A stretch of DNA of 64,000 nucleotides. It comes from Daucus carota subsp. sativus (lineage: Eukaryota > Streptophyta > Magnoliopsida > Apiales > Apiaceae). The notes under the pieces were generated by a model. It was given only the letters and a program-made list of their open reading frames with translations, was not told where the DNA came from and made no database searches. Shown here one piece after another: positions 44,901 to 58,447 of the stretch (position 1 is the stretch's first letter; each line of letters begins with the position of its first letter). Location: assembly GCF_001625215.2 (NCBI RefSeq), contig NC_030382.2, forward strand, positions 26,832,610-26,896,609. Reading direction: 5' to 3'. The position numbers and the translations under genes are program-made.

Positions 44901-47697
44901 TCTGCACCTGTCGAAAACACAGAGGTTGTTGTTGATGCAGTTCAGAACAAAGGTTATCTTACCCAGGACACCATTGATGGTAGCAGTAGTAGATTGTCAG
45001 AGATTCATGGTATGAACGGGGAAGAGAAGGAAGCTACACATGTACAAGCAGTTTTCAGTGATCTGCCTATAGTAGAGGATGCTGATATCATGCTGAAAGA
45101 TGTGGAAAACCAGAAACTGCTGAAGTCTGAAATTCCTTTAGTTTTAGGCTCTGTTACTGTAGACAGAACCCTCACTAAGGATAATAAGAACATGCCAGAG
45201 AGTCAATCAATTGAGCCAGGTAGATATTTGACAGAACTTGAATCTCAGAGTACTGAACATGAACTGTCCCACCTATCAGGACGTGCTAAACAGGAGGCAT
45301 CTGCTGTTACTGTTCTCATCGGAGAGGTTGTTACCCAGGACGAAAAGTCTGGTACTCATTGTGATTCGGTTGAGGTTTGTAATTCAAACAGGGAACCTGA
45401 GGAAAATATGCATGTGCTTTCCGTGGCTAGTGATTTACCTATAGTAAATCATGCTGATCTTATGCTTCAAGACTTCAAAGACCATAGAATAGTCAAAAGT
45501 AGGTTTCCTCTGGGTGAAAATGTAATCAGATCTCTGGAAGGTGATAATGAACTCATGGTTATGGAGGGTCCTTTGAACCTTCATTCTGTTAATCTAGATG
45601 GTGCTGCTGGTAATTCTGTAGGTAACATGAATGATGTGGAAGAGGACATGATTACAATTGAAGGGCCTGACAAAGGATTAGCTGACAGTTTAAAATCCAG
45701 TGTCACAACTTGTAAGAGTTTTGAATCTGAGGATTTAGAAGTTCCTCCTAGTACATCCGGAAGTGAGAAAGGGAATATTCAACCAAATTGCTCTCTACAG
45801 GGTGTAGAACCTGATTATGAAGCGAGAAATACGGAGTGTACTGAAAATGATGGCTCGAGCATATTAACTGACCATATTAAGCGAGATGAAGTCTGCCAGA
45901 TGACCATATTAAGCGATGACAACAAAAATAAAAATGCAATGGCTTTAGCTGAAGAAGTCAATACTGAAGGGAATGATAATAGTGCGGTGACAAGAAAAGA
46001 ACATTCTGCAGAGGCAAATATCATCTTATTTCATGGAGATGATAAACAAGCTATTAAATTAGGACAAAACAATGAAGGTGAACTTGTAGATATTACAATG
46101 AACTTATCTGACGAAGCTTGGATTGAAGACAATACAGAGGCAGCAACTGTAGAGAAGTTCCCGACACCCACAATGGCAATCCTTGAACCTGAACAAGAAC
46201 TTTTAAGTTCAAATCATTCAGCTTCTGTTCAGGATACACCTCTATCAAGTATTAAGACAAGTGTTGCAGCTACCATCATGCCAGCTCATCCCAGTTCCAG
46301 AAAATTATCACATAATGACTTTCAGGACGTAACCGAAGCACCTGAATTAAACAGTGAGAATGAGAACAGCATTTTTGTTAATTATGTTGATGGAGGCATT
46401 GTTGATTATGATAGCCAGGGTGGGGATGTTGAAGTAGAAGAAGTTAATTCAAAGAGGACCATCAGAAAAGAGTCAGAAACTTTGCCTATACATTACAAAA
46501 CTTCTCATGAAAGCTTACCTGATATTAAAACTAGAAACGAAATAGATAGCAAATCTGAGATAACGCAAGAGAGTAATGTCAAGCTCATTGGGCAACCGGG
46601 TGGTGCTTCTGCAATTAACCTATCAGTTGATTTGAGTAGCCAAACTGAGAGTGTAGAAGGCAACTGGGGATTAGTCTCAGGTAAATATACATTACATGTT
46701 ATCCACTGCCTATCAAAAACTATTGGCAACACTTTTCCTTCTTGACCCATATTTAGGTTTGTTTGATTGTATATTGAAAATATGATGGATTATATATGTT
46801 AATTTTACTAAAATTATAACATCTAATCAACTTCGAATAGATGGCATGACATTTGATGATTATGTTAGATAACTGACATGTAGCACTGCCACTAAGACTT
46901 CATTTTACTATATTTTACTTATTTGTCTAGGGTTGATGCCCATAGTAAAAAATGATAAAATAAACAACACCATGCTTACTTTGTAATCTGTATGTTCACA
47001 TGTTCTTATTGTATTAGCATGTAGAGCCCAGTCAGATGAACCTGCTGCTGGGACTGATGTCCAACCAAAGACTGATCCTGAAGGACCTGACAAATTAGAA
47101 GGCACCAAGTTGCAACAAGAAATTGCATCCGAGAGACCAGATCTGCACAAGGCTGATATTTATGAACCTCCGTCTTTCTTGACACTGGTTGAACCAAGAG
47201 GAGGATCAGATCAGGGAAATGTCACATTTGAGATCGAGAAAGTACAGGCCAGCCAACAGCCAAAAACTGAGGTTTTACAAGCTGGATGGTTACCTCTACT
47301 TTCTAACATAGCAAATGAGTCTTCAGGAAGGAAAAAGAATGAAGAAATGATCGCCAAGGTGACAAACTGGAGTGCGGCCAAACAACATAGTATCCCCTTA
47401 AAAAACCTTCTGGGGGAGGCAAAGGTGGAAACCAGAACCAAGTCACCAAGCCCGAAGCAAACAAAAAGCAACATTCAGATAGATGCAACAGTGGCCAAAA
47501 GCAATGTCTGTTCCACTACGACTGTGAAAGAAGTTTTGGGCTCTGAAGTTTCTGCTAGTGATCGTACTGTAAGAGGTGTAACAGCAGAGGAATGGAACTC
47601 TCCTGCAAGGTACTCAGTTGAGATTAAGAAAGTGAAGAAGAAGAGCAATGGGAAACCATTTTGGGTTCCCTTTGCTTGCTGTTCATCAGTAAATTGA
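41980..47697 (+). CDS. C2H2 zinc-finger protein with long acidic disordered tail (unknown function)
   Basis: Five exons join in frame to 996 aa: 41980-41992, 42390-42557, 42714-42941, 44779-46680 and 47018-47697. Exon 1 is only 13 nt (MDSS plus one base). Residues about 18-39 form one canonical zinc finger, C-x2-C-x12-H-x3-H (CHKCGWPFPKLHPSSKHRRAH). The rest is Glu/Asp/Ser-rich and probably disordered. A duplicated segment of about 50 residues starts near 223 (FSDLPIVEDADIMLKDVENQ) and 347 (ASDLPIVNHADLMLQDFKDH). The C-terminus is conserved-looking and basic: LKNLLGEAKVETRTKSPSPK, then EWNSPARYSVEIKKVKKKSN and WVPFACCSSVN. I recall plant proteins of this layout only as uncharacterised. Whether the finger binds nucleic acid cannot be told. 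MITEs sit in introns 1 and 3 without disturbing splice sites. Confidence 0.88.
42038..42299. mobile_element. CTCCCTC-family MITE in intron 1 of the zinc-finger gene
   Basis: TA-CTCCCTCCGTCCCTTTTTACTTG and the complement aaaaaGGGACGGAGGGAG-TA (TA at 42036-42037 and 42300-42301). The ends are nearly perfect, so it is comparatively young. It makes up about two-thirds of the 397-bp intron. Confidence 0.88.
42987..43221. mobile_element. CTCCCTC-family MITE in intron 3 of the zinc-finger gene
   Basis: TA-CTCCCTCCGTCCCACCAGGTAG and cctggtgGGACAGAGGGAG-TA (TA at 42985-42986 and 43222-43223). It starts 45 bp after the exon 3 donor. Confidence 0.85.
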
Positions 47698-50600
47698 AGC
47701 CTCCAGGAGTTCCTGGTTAGTTGGCAAACGACGATGTAGAGATATACAGTTCTTTGCTGAAGTAATTTTTGCAGTTGAATTTTATTGAGCAGTATGGAAG
47801 AATGGGGAAAAATAGTTATGTTCATTAATATGAAAAGAGATCTAGAACTTATTATAATTCAGTAGATAAAAAGTTTATTTGGTGTAGAAATTTGGGTGAT
47901 ATTATCAAACTATTTGACACGATTAAGAGCTAATGTAGCACAATTAAGAGCTACATTACCACCTTTAATTTATATTTTTTTTTATAAACAATTGGTTATA
48001 TTAACAGAAATCATTAATCGGAACCGGGACAAACTCCTAAACTTCAACTATAATCTGATTGTGAAACAAAGAACGAGCGAAACAAATAGATGTTTTGTTT
48101 TAGAACGCTTAACACATATTGAATATTCAAATTCTTAGATCTAAAAAGTATAAAGTATTATAATTGACCTTCACATAAGTATCATCTGTAGCGGAATGTA
48201 GCGCAATGTTCAGAATTATCATATTGGAGCAACAAATGCCTCCAAAATATGAACAAGTTTTTGTTGCAAAAGGTGAGCTCTTGCGATATCTATCGTCGTC
48301 TCAAAATCGATGCGAGTTTTATAGATCACCGAGAATATCATATGAATCCTTTTAGAGAAACTTCCGACAACAGTACGAAGACACACACAAAACTCAAAAC
48401 ATAACATACCAACATCCCAAATATATGGGCACGAATAACAACCTTGATAACAAGGTACTCAACGACATCTGACAGAGAAAGACTGAAATATAGAAGAGAG
48501 GATAGGAGAATGAAGATGGCTTAACCGGTGAATGGATGAAATTTTAGAAGAGTGAGAAGTGGCGGCTTAAACATAGGTACGGGAGTCGACTTTCAAAATA
48601 GAGGAGCCAGAGACTAGTTCTATTGATTTATTTCTTTTCTACCTTTAATTTATATTTATTTACTAAAGAAATGTATACTTTCTTCTCTTTCTTTTGTATT
48701 TTTTATATCAGAATTATATTTAATATTAAAAAGAAAAATACATAGTTGCTATAATTACATATTCAAAATGCACCTATTAATATAAGAAATTAATGCATAA
48801 CTATACAGCGCTAGTTTATCTCCAATAATCCTCTTGCATCTCTCTTTGTTTGTTGATTTTTTTTTTAATACTAAACACACTTGAAGTGCATAAATTACAA
48901 GAAAATAGATGCATAAATAAAATAAAAAATGTTTTTTGAAGATGTTTAACAGATATTATTGGAAATGAGCTAAAACCTTAAAGCTAAATAACATTTTTCT
49001 TTATTTCGTATGAGTAATTTATTATATTATTCTCGGAGATAACAATAATAATAATATTGATTTACTTTATATTTGTAATATTTGTTTAGAAAATTAAGTT
49101 CCGATAAAGATGCCCGGTAATACTTTATAGGAGATGTAAGGGTGTAAAAGAAGTAAACAAAATGCAGACGAAATTCATATTCTCAATTATATTTTCTTAC
49201 AATTATCCTTGTCCTCGGGGATAACACATGTTACGGAGAAATCTGATAATAATAACATTCGGTAATGGTTGTTAGAATTAGTGATGATTGATGATAACGT
49301 ACGAAGGAGCAGAGTTTATGATTTTGAATTTGATTGAGATTATTTGGAAATTACGATTTTCTCACAAGATCGAAGGAGTATTTTATCTCCAATGTAGTTG
49401 AACATCTAATCTAATTAGAATAGGTTTGTTATTTCTTGGTTCCAACTATAAATCATCGACTTAGATCAGACAGATATTGGTCGCTGAGATGCAGCCTCCT
49501 CCGACGAGTATGACATTAGATGGGTTGATCCGATCTAGGCCATGTGGACCTCTCCAAAGCTAGCCTTACGGGTTAGCCCTATATCCCAATACGCTGAGAT
49601 CTAGTATTCGCAGGGCATCAAAGAGACTACATCCTTCGGTAGGGTTGAAAGCAAATTGGTTGCGAAAAACGTAGTGTTGTTAAAGTAAGATATGGTTGAG
49701 CAAGAATGGTCGACTACTTCGGAAGATCTTTCCATGACCTGCATCCGAAAGCATAAATGCCCAAAATCTACGAACATGTTGGAGGCCGGTATAACTAAGG
49801 CCTATTATGGGCTGATTGGGTCGAAGTCCGTTTAGACACAATCTATATCTGTATTCATGAAATCCGAGACCAAATCCGAGATCTAAGACCTCGTTGAGAT
49901 GTTGCCGATACAACATCCACTAGGTTTGTTTTACGTGGTTCACATACTCCCGCTCTCTTCGATCATGACTGAAGGAGACATTAATATTTTGAATATAGAC
50001 CGATCAAATTTGAGTTTCATTTATTCATTACTAACATACACTCAATAATATTTCTAGTTTTCTCTTTAACCGCAAAAATCCTAACTAACTTATTCATCGA
50101 AAATGAATGAGAAGGGTTACTTACATTTTTCTCTTTGCAAATCATCTTGATCGGCTTCTTAGGTAGAAAACTGGTTTCAAGACACATAAAATTTTAATAA
50201 AAAATATAAAATTTTAAATTTGCATGTAAAGTTTTAATTTAAAAATATATCCGAGGTAATATGCTTTTTGACGATGCTTGAGGATTAATTTTGAAATAAT
50301 TTGTATTTCCGATATTGAATATCAAACATGATAATTGTAACAAAACATACACTCTGTCACATGACATACTCAACAATAAATGAAGTAAACATATATTTCT
50401 TCCGCGCTAGTTAAACATGTAATAATAAAATAGACTCTTTTATAAATCTTCTAATGCAAATATTAGTATTAGCTATTAGGCTAGAAGCACATGACAAAAA
50501 TTTTTTAAAGCCGCGGTTAAGCTGGATTAATGAAATTATGATACTCCTGTGAAAAATCAAAATGGTGGAAAAAGAAAGAACGATGAAAAGCAATAAAATG

Positions 50601-50706
50601 CAATTGAATTTGAGTCCGGTGAAAAGAAAGTGAATATTTTAATGGTGACGCCGTTAAACTCTCCATCCCCACCCACCCACATCTCGATTCATTCAGGGTA
50701 GCAGCC
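47698..50706. other. 3-kb intergenic region
   Basis: This contains the 3' UTR of the zinc-finger gene and the promoter of the receptor kinase. 49440-49960 is less AT-rich than its surroundings and includes tttacgtggttcacatac, a phrase typical of some LTRs, so an old retrotransposon scrap is possible. No gene or clean element end was found. Confidence 0.4.
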
Positions 50707-53700
50707 ATGGCGACCCACCTCCTCCTCCTCCTGGTTATGATCTCTTTCGCCGCCGGAGACGACGGCGATGCAATGTCGGAACTCATGAGCTCCCTCTCCC
50801 CAAGCCCACCAGGATGGTCACCTTCGAAATCGTACTGCCAATGGCAAGGCATCAACTGTGATGACTCCAAACAACATGTCACTGCCATTAACATGCCCTC
50901 TAAATCTCTCTCCGGCTCTTTACCCTCCCAACTCTCGTCTCTCTCCCAGCTCAAAACCCTAGCTCTTCAGAATAACAATCTCTCTGGATCTCTCCCGTCT
51001 CTTGCAAATCTCTCTTCTCTTGAACAGGTTTTTCTCGGTGACAATGCTTTCTCTTCCATTCCCCCAGATTTCTTTGTGGGTCTCTCTAGTTTGCAGTCTT
51101 TTAGTATTAGTGAGAACAATAAGCTTTCTTCTTGGGTATTGCCAGACTCTCTCAAAGATTGTGTTAGTTTGGTTAATCTTAGTGCTAGTAATGCTAGCAT
51201 TGTTGGCCCCATTCCTGATTTCTTTGATTCTTTTCCCAGTTTGCAGAATCTTAGATTGTCTTATAATAATTTAAGTGGCCCGTTACCTAAATCGTTTGGG
51301 GGTTCTGAGATTCAGAATCTTTGGTTGAATAATCAGTTGATGGGTTTGTCGGGTACCATTGATGTCTTGTCGAACATGTCTCAGCTTTCGCAAGTCTGGC
51401 TTCAAGAGAATAGGTTTACCGGTCAGCTCCCCGATCTTACCAAGTGTGACAGTTTGTTTGATTTGCAACTTAGGGATAATCAGCTTAGTGGGCTTGTTCC
51501 CCATTCGTTGACTCAGCTTCCCAATTTGGCTAACATCTCTTTGCAGAATAATAAGTTGCAGGGTGAGCTGCCTGTATTTAAGAAAGGTGTTCAGAGTTCG
51601 CTTGGTACAGAAACCAATAGTTTTTGTAGAGATACACAGGGGCCTTGTGATCCTCAGGTTAATGTACTTCTTTCTGTTGCTGGGGCAATGGGGTATCCGG
51701 GTAGTTTGGCGGAGTCTTGGAAAGGTAATGACGCGTGTGCAAAATGGACATTTATTACTTGTGATACGCAGGGAAAGAATGTCACGACTGTTAATTTTGC
51801 CAAGCAGCATTTTGGAGGTACAATTTCCCCAGATTTTGCTAATCTTACTTCATTACGAACTTTGTTGTTGAGCGATGATGATCTTAAAGGTTCTATACCC
51901 CAGAGCTTGACAACGTTGCCTGACCTCCAACTACTTGATGTGTCCAATAATAATTTAAGTGGGCCGATACCAGTTTTCCGACCTGGTTTCAAGTTAGTGA
52001 CAATAGGCAATCCTTTACTTGGAAAAAATATAAGTGATGGCGGTAGTGGGGATAAACCTGGGTCAGGACCAAATTCCACTCCAAATGAAGATTCGCCTGG
52101 GGGATCCAAGGGGGTTTCAGGAGGTATTATTGCTGGTGTTGTTATTGCTGTTCTAGTTTTTGTTGTAGTTGTGTTATTTGTCTCTTACAAGTGTTATGCT
52201 AAAAAACATCATCAAAGATTTGGGAGAGTCACAAGGCCTGATGATGGGAAAGATTTGTTTAGTGACAATGTGGCAGGTGGTATGAATGGTATTGGTGGAG
52301 TGAGTGAATTGCAAAGCCAGAGTAGTGGTGATCATAGTGAGATGCCTGTTTTTGAAGGTGGGAGTAGCATTGTGATTTCTGTCCAGGTACTTAGACAGGT
52401 AACTGACAATTTTAGTGAAAAAAATATATTAGGTAGAGGTGGATTTGGTGTTGTTTACAAGGGGGAACTGCATGATGGCACTAAGATTGCCGTGAAGAGG
52501 ATGGAATCTGGGGTGATGGGCACGAAAGGACTAAATGAGTTCCAAGCAGAAATTGCTGTCCTTACTAAAGTTAGGCACAGACACTTGGTTGCTCTTTTGG
52601 GATATTGTATCAATGGAAATGAGAGACTTTTGGTATATGAGTACATGCCACAAGGAACTTTAAGCCAGCATTTGTTTGAGTACGAGGAACTTGGGTACCC
52701 TCCACTTTCATGGAAGCAAAGAGTCACAATTGCATTGGATGTGGCCAGAGGGGTGGAGTACCTACATAGCTTGGCACAACAAAGTTTCATCCATCGAGAT
52801 CTAAAGCCTTCCAACATACTCCTAGGAGATGACATGAGGGCAAAGGTTGCAGATTTTGGTTTGGTCAAAAATGCACCTGATGGTAAATATTCTGTTGAAA
52901 CGCGGTTGGCTGGAACCTTTGGGTATCTTGCACCAGAATATGCTGGTAAGTTACTCCTGCCTTTGCTAATTTACATATCTCATGTAATTCCATCTTGTCT
53001 GGTAATATATATTGCCTCAAACCTGTCTTTTAATGAGGAAAAAACATTTCTCAGAAATGGAAGCTAGTGTACTTTATTTGTGCAAATAACTAGATCAAAA
53101 TTGGGTAAGAGTCTGTGCATCAGGTTTTTTTTAGGACACAGTTAAGCTAGATATAATTTTACAATTTATCAATCATGGACAGCTTGATAATAACGCTATG
53201 TTTTTATTTAAGCATTAACATATTTACTATGCAGATAGGAGATAGCTGTCTGTTTAAAGTTGCCCGTATCTGTATATGTTTGTTTTATGCGGTAAATTCT
53301 ACTCATTTATATCCTTTAATACATGCATAGCATAACATTGTTAAATACATTTAAAACCGCTTAATTATAGTTTTTAATCTAACTTGAATTGTGGCTAAAT
53401 TATCTTCATAATGAGTATTGTATGACGAACTATAGCAGGTACACAGTTTCTTTTGTATATAGATTATATATTTAATTGGAACTTGAGAATAGGAAGGATT
53501 GATTTATGAATTTAATAACTTCCTTTGTATTTAATTATGATTCTATTATGTATTAAATTCCAAATCATTTAAAAAAAAATCAAGCATAAGTTTGTTCATC
53601 TTATTGTTTCTGCGGAGATCTTAAAGTGAATAATATCATGTAGATAGTCGGGTTTTGGTTATTTCCAGTAACATACAAAGACAAACAATAAGCAGACAAA

Positions 53701-54973
53701 CAATAAGCATAATGCTTAATAAGTTCCTCTATAACAAAGTTAGTGTTGATGCAGCTGGTTCTTTTTTCTTTCTTTTGGAATGATTTTTGTGGTTGTCTCG
53801 TTATGTGGTTAAAATTTTCTAAACATATTCCCCTCGTATGCTTTTATCCAAATAACTACCCCACAGCGACTATATCTGATTGCTCTCAGCACTATTCAAC
53901 ATTCTTAACTAAGCGCCAAATGTAATGGTAAGAATTTCTAATTTGGCACTAATTGTAAAAGTAATAATTCATTAACTCCTACTTTGGCATTAGATGGTTC
54001 TTGTGATGGTTTTAAGAAGCATTAGAACTTGTGAAGGTTAAGAATATTTTCTTTGTTTTTTCTCCTTTGATCTTTTCCCTGGTTTAGATGTGAGCCAGGA
54101 AGAGGCAGAATAGAGTTGAATTATACTTTTTGTTTGTTGGCCTCTTTTCCTTTCATCTCTATGTTCTTGTCTGCTTCAGTTTTTTGTTCCCAAGATTAAC
54201 TATAGATTTGTGTGCTTGCGTTGTTACACTATTAAACAATTCAGCGTTTGTGGTTATATTTTATGTACATGTGTTTTGATTAATCATGAATTAATATATG
54301 TTGAAAGGGCCGCATCAGAGACAAGCCTGTTAATGTTAAAAAAAATTGTATTACGTCCTGGCTCTCATCTAAACCAGTATTCCAACGAAAACAATCTGAA
54401 GGTTTCCTGATTTTCTTGTAAAGATATGTATCCAAATGTGAACATCACTAATCTTGTATGTTTTCCCTAACAGCTACTGGCAGAGTAACTACTAAAGTGG
54501 ATATCTATGCTTATGGTGTGGTTTTGATGGAGATAATTACCGGCAGAAAAGCTCTAGATGAGAGTTTACCAGAAGAGATTTCACATTTGGTTGCATGGTT
54601 CCGGAGAGTCTTGATCAATAAGGATAACATACGAAAGGCAATTGATCAAGTTCTTGATCCTGATGAAGAGACATTTGACAGTATTTCTAAGGTGGCTGAG
54701 TTGGCAGGACATTGCACAGCTCGTGATCCATTACAGAGACCAGATATGGGCCATGCAGTTAATGTGTTGGGTCCTCTTGTAGAACAATGGAAACCTTCTC
54801 ATCGAGAGGAAGAAGAAAGTTATGGTGTTGATCTCCATATGAGCCTTCCCCAAGCTCTTCAAAGATGGCAAGATGAAGGTTCTTCCACGATGTCATTTAG
54901 CCAAACTCAGTCAAGCATCCCATCAAAGCCTTCGGGATTTGCAGACACTTTTGATTCAACGGATTGTAGATAA
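50707..54973 (+). CDS. TMK4: TMK4-like leucine-rich repeat receptor kinase
   Basis: Plasma-membrane receptor kinase of the TMK family, which in Arabidopsis acts in auxin-linked growth signalling. Exons 50707-52945 and 54474-54973 join in frame to 912 aa. In order: a hydrophobic signal peptide (about 1-17), an N-cap with CQWQGINC, LRRs ([43 protein letters not shown]), and the island typical of TMKs ([20 protein letters not shown]). More LRRs follow ([14 protein letters not shown]), then a Gly/Pro/Ser linker, a TM helix near 470-494, and the kinase. Catalytic residues are present: GRGGFGVV, K597 in [13 protein letters not shown] with D698, DFG with D716 and APEYAATGRV across the intron. The C-terminal LPQALQRWQ and [11 protein letters not shown] are TMK hallmarks. 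The intron in APEYA/ATG is in the expected family position; without splicing the frame would end at 53067, losing kinase subdomains IX-XI. I chose the first Met. TMK4 is the closest by memory; TMK1-3 are less similar. Confidence 0.94.
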
Positions 54974-56189
54974 CATAAAAGGAAAAAGAGTATTTTGAAT
55001 TTCGATCAGAAATCAAATTGTGAGCACTGAGCAGAGAACGGGCAAGGAAGAAGACAAATTGAAAGACATATTCCTCATTATCAGATCATTATATTTGTCA
55101 ATTTTTGTTCCACTTATGGAGATGGCTATTGATATGGGTGTTTTTGATGGTTACTGTTATGGGTTTTCTAAGATAATTTGTCGTAGCTTAAGCGGAGACA
55201 AGAATGGCAGAATATTTCCGCACCCTTTTACTGTCCTCATCAAAGATGCATGTATATACCTCTTGTAACATTCGGGAACTTTGTTTTAATCTATGTTTGC
55301 AAAAATAAGTATGCACTTGTGAGGTCTATTGAAGACGATCTTGGTACCGCCATTCGAATGTCAGGTGTAACCAAGAAAAGTTGCAAAATCAGAGCATTAC
55401 GGGCAATGTTTTTTGTGCGAGGAAGGTAGGAAGAGGTCAGTGGATGAGGTTCCAGCTATTTAACAAATTGTTCTGCTATAAATTTCAGTTTTTGGCTCCT
55501 TTTACTTTTCTGTTTTACTGGATTTGCAGATTTACAATAGAACTAAAAGGAGTTGTCTGTTTAATTCAGAAGTAGTTCTTTGTATTTTGAAAACCTATAC
55601 TGTATAATACAACCTTCGGTTTGCAGATTAAAGACTATGATGCTTAGTGAATGTGTTTATCAGTGAATGCTGTTTTCTGCCAAGCTTGAAAACAAAGGTA
55701 CTAGTGTATTCTTATATTGCTGCATACAGGTTATATACAAGTTATTTCCAGGGTTTATAGGGCCATTGGAGGGAAGGGTCAACCATATTAGATTTGATCT
55801 CAAATATTACAAGCAATGTCCTGAAAGTCAGTGATTAATCACCGATTCATCCATGTTCCGTAGCTCGCCAAACTGATTAAATATCTGATTATTTCAATAA
55901 TCATCCGATTAATCCCCGATTAATTCTCGTTCCGTGATTAATCGGATACACCCAAAATAAGATTACGCTAAAAATTGAATTAGAACGCACGGGGGATCCA
56001 TAGAGAGTGCGTGAGGCAACTGATCTGGAATATCTTATGATCTTGAATGTACAAATAAGATCTGGTCATCATGGAAATATTGTGCTGTGAGAGATTTTCT
56101 ACTTTACTAATCTCTCACAAAGATCATTCCTTTTGTTGTTTATATTAACCTCGTCTCAGTTAGTTCAACTGTCTGCAGTTTGGTCTGCA
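54974..56189. other. intergenic region between the TMK-like and glucanase genes
   Basis: Holds the 3' UTR of the kinase gene (about the first 600 bp) and the glucanase promoter. 55860-55945 has short mirrored repeats of gattaatc/ccgattaat. No further gene. Confidence 0.5.
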
Positions 56190-56197
56190 TATAAATA
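56190..56197 (+). promoter_or_regulatory. TATA box of the GH17 gene
   Basis: TATAAATA in tgcatataaatatacccg, 75 bp before the ATG at 56265 and about 68 bp from its last base to the ATG. Confidence 0.6.
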
Positions 56198-56264
56198 TAC
56201 CCGACATAACAATCATCCTTTCTACATCACTTCTTGTTTCTTCACTTTCCCCTGTCCCCTACAA

Positions 56265-57755
56265 ATGCCTCTCCGTGGTCTCCTCCTCTTCTTTGTTCTC
56301 TTCTATTCCTCGACCGGATCAGGGACACCAACAACCACAGTGGTGGGAGTGAATTACGGAAGGCGAGGAAACAACATACAGTCCCCATACCATACCATAA
56401 GGCTTCTTAAAAACCTCAATGTCTCTTATGTTAAGATATACGATGCTGATTCCGAAACCCTCACACTCCTGTCCAAAACAAACATCCACGTCTCGGTCAT
56501 GGTACCCAATCAACTCATTTCAAACATAGCTTCAAGCCAAAGCGTAGCAAACCAGTGGGTACGCGAAAATGTTCTTGCTTACTACCCTGATACCAGGATT
56601 CGCTTCATACTCGTGGGAAACGAAGTCCTCAGCTTCAACGCGACCAGCAGCGACATAAGGATATGGCGTGATCTGGTACCAGCAATGCAGAAAATTAAGA
56701 AATCACTAGCGGCTAAGAACATAAGGAACATCAAGATCGGAACACCCCTTGCTATGGATATCATGGAATCTACGTTCCCTCCTTCGAATGGGAAGTTCCG
56801 TGCTAATTCACTAACCGATGTGCTGCTTCCAATGCTGCACTTCTTGAACTCGACAAAATCATACTTTTTTCTTGATGTTTACCCTTACTACGCGTGGGCC
56901 GCGAATCCCTCTGGAGTTGGGCTTGACTATGCTCTGTTCGAAGGGGGAAATGGCTCTCTGTACACTGACCCGGCCACTGGCTTGAATTACACAAACCTCC
57001 TTGATCAAATGCTTGATTCTGTCGTTTACGCCATGTCAACCTTGGGGTATAAAGATGTAAAGCTTGCGATAGCAGAAACTGGATGGCCTCACTCAGGGGG
57101 GCTCGAGGAGCCCGGGGCAAACATGTACAATGCAGCAACATACAATCGCAATCTTGTGAAGAAAATGACAGCTCAGTCACCAAAAGGCACCCCAGCTCGA
57201 CCAGGAGCGGTTATACCCACCTTTATATTTTCATTGTACGATGAAAACAGAAAGAGTGGTCCAGGGACGGAGCGACACTGGGGCCTATTTCATCCTACAA
57301 ACGGAAACCCCATATACGATCTGGACATAACTGGGGTCCGAACAGACTATGGGCGGGCATTGACAAGGCCAACCAACAACGGGGCGTATAAAGGGAAGGC
57401 ATGGTGTGTGGTGGCACGAGGGGCGAGTGAGGCGGAGTTGGGATCAGCATTAGAGTCCGCGTGCAGGCAAGTGGAAGGAATGTGTGAGGCGCTGAGGCCG
57501 GGCAGGGAGTGTTATGAGCCGCTTAGTGTAACTTCCCATGCAGATTACGCTTTCAGTTCATACTGGGCAAGAATGCGGAATGTGACAAGTGCTAACTGTT
57601 ATTTCAATGGACTTGCTGTAGAAACTACCACGGATCCAAGTAAGTTCTTGCCAAGCCTGCTTTCTTTATCTTATCTTATTTTAACACACTGAATGATTAA
57701 GTTTGTGATGTTAATAGGCCATGGATCCTGCAAAGTCCCCAGTGTGACCTTATGA
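56265..57755 (+). CDS. GH17 glucan endo-1,3-beta-glucosidase with X8 (CBM43) domain
   Basis: Secreted enzyme of plant glycoside hydrolase family 17, predicted to hydrolyse beta-1,3-glucan (callose) at cell walls or plasmodesmata. Exons 56265-57639 and 57718-57755 join in frame to 470 aa; the second exon adds HGSCKVPSVTL, a common ending of this group. There is a signal peptide at 1-20, then VGVNYGRRGNNIQSP, the catalytic acid/base E120 in LVGNEVLSF, FLDVYPYYAW, the nucleophile E271 in AIAETGWP, and FSLYDENRKSGPGTERHWGLF. The X8 domain starts at W380 (WCVVARGASEAELG) with its cysteines. The protein stops right after X8, so I see no GPI-anchor signal. The frame is open upstream to 56133, but MPLRGLLLFFVLF at 56265 gives a proper signal peptide and lies a normal distance after the TATA box. 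Confidence 0.95.
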
Positions 57756-58447
57756 AGAAGATAATGTCCTAACAGAGAGGATGATTAAATAAATGGAAGA
57801 AAAGCTGGGGAAAGGACCTCTCAGATACATATGTTGTGTTCATACCTACAAGGGATGCATTTCTAGGTCAATAGTAATTTTCTTAATTTGTTACTGTTTG
57901 CTTATCAATCCTACAAGAAAAGGGATCGTTTATAACAGGCTATGTCATAACAGAATTTAAGGCTATTCTTTGGTCTCTATTAAGGACATCTAACACCTCC
58001 ATAATAATCATTGGAACGTGCCAAGAAGATACATTATACATGAAAATTAAAAAAATTAATAAGCAAACTCAAGTCTATACTAAGAAAAAGGTTAGAAAAC
58101 AAGATGATGCAAGTAATAATTGTTGATAATCGGGAGAGCACATCAACTTTCAAAAACATGAAATATATACATTTGGGAAGCATATAACCAACATTAACTT
58201 TTATATCAATGGCAATGAATAGAGAATCATTTCCAATGTTCTCTTTCACCCTCCAGTAAAGGCCCAATCAGTAGTTACAAGCATAGTAACGTAAATAACA
58301 GTAACAGAATGTATCATCAAGGCTATGTTATTTATAAAAAAAAAAATCTTCTACGGATGTTACAAGTGCCCGGGAAATTTAATTCGCCATTTGCAAGATA
58401 AGAAGTATAATGAACTACAGTTAATGATAAATTCTTCACAGTTTGCT
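57756..58447. other. convergent intergenic region
   Basis: The 3' ends of the glucanase (plus) and coiled-coil gene (minus) face each other here. Nothing but presumed UTRs was seen; a short A run lies at 58337-58347. Confidence 0.55.

Noticed and set aside
51283-52868. Minus-strand ORFs of 137-175 aa over the receptor kinase
   Set aside because: Antisense shadows of LRR and kinase coding sequence, with no family resemblance.
56133-56264. Longer N-terminus for the glucanase
   Set aside because: The extension would precede the TATA box region and lacks a signal peptide; the Met at 56265 gives a standard secretory start.
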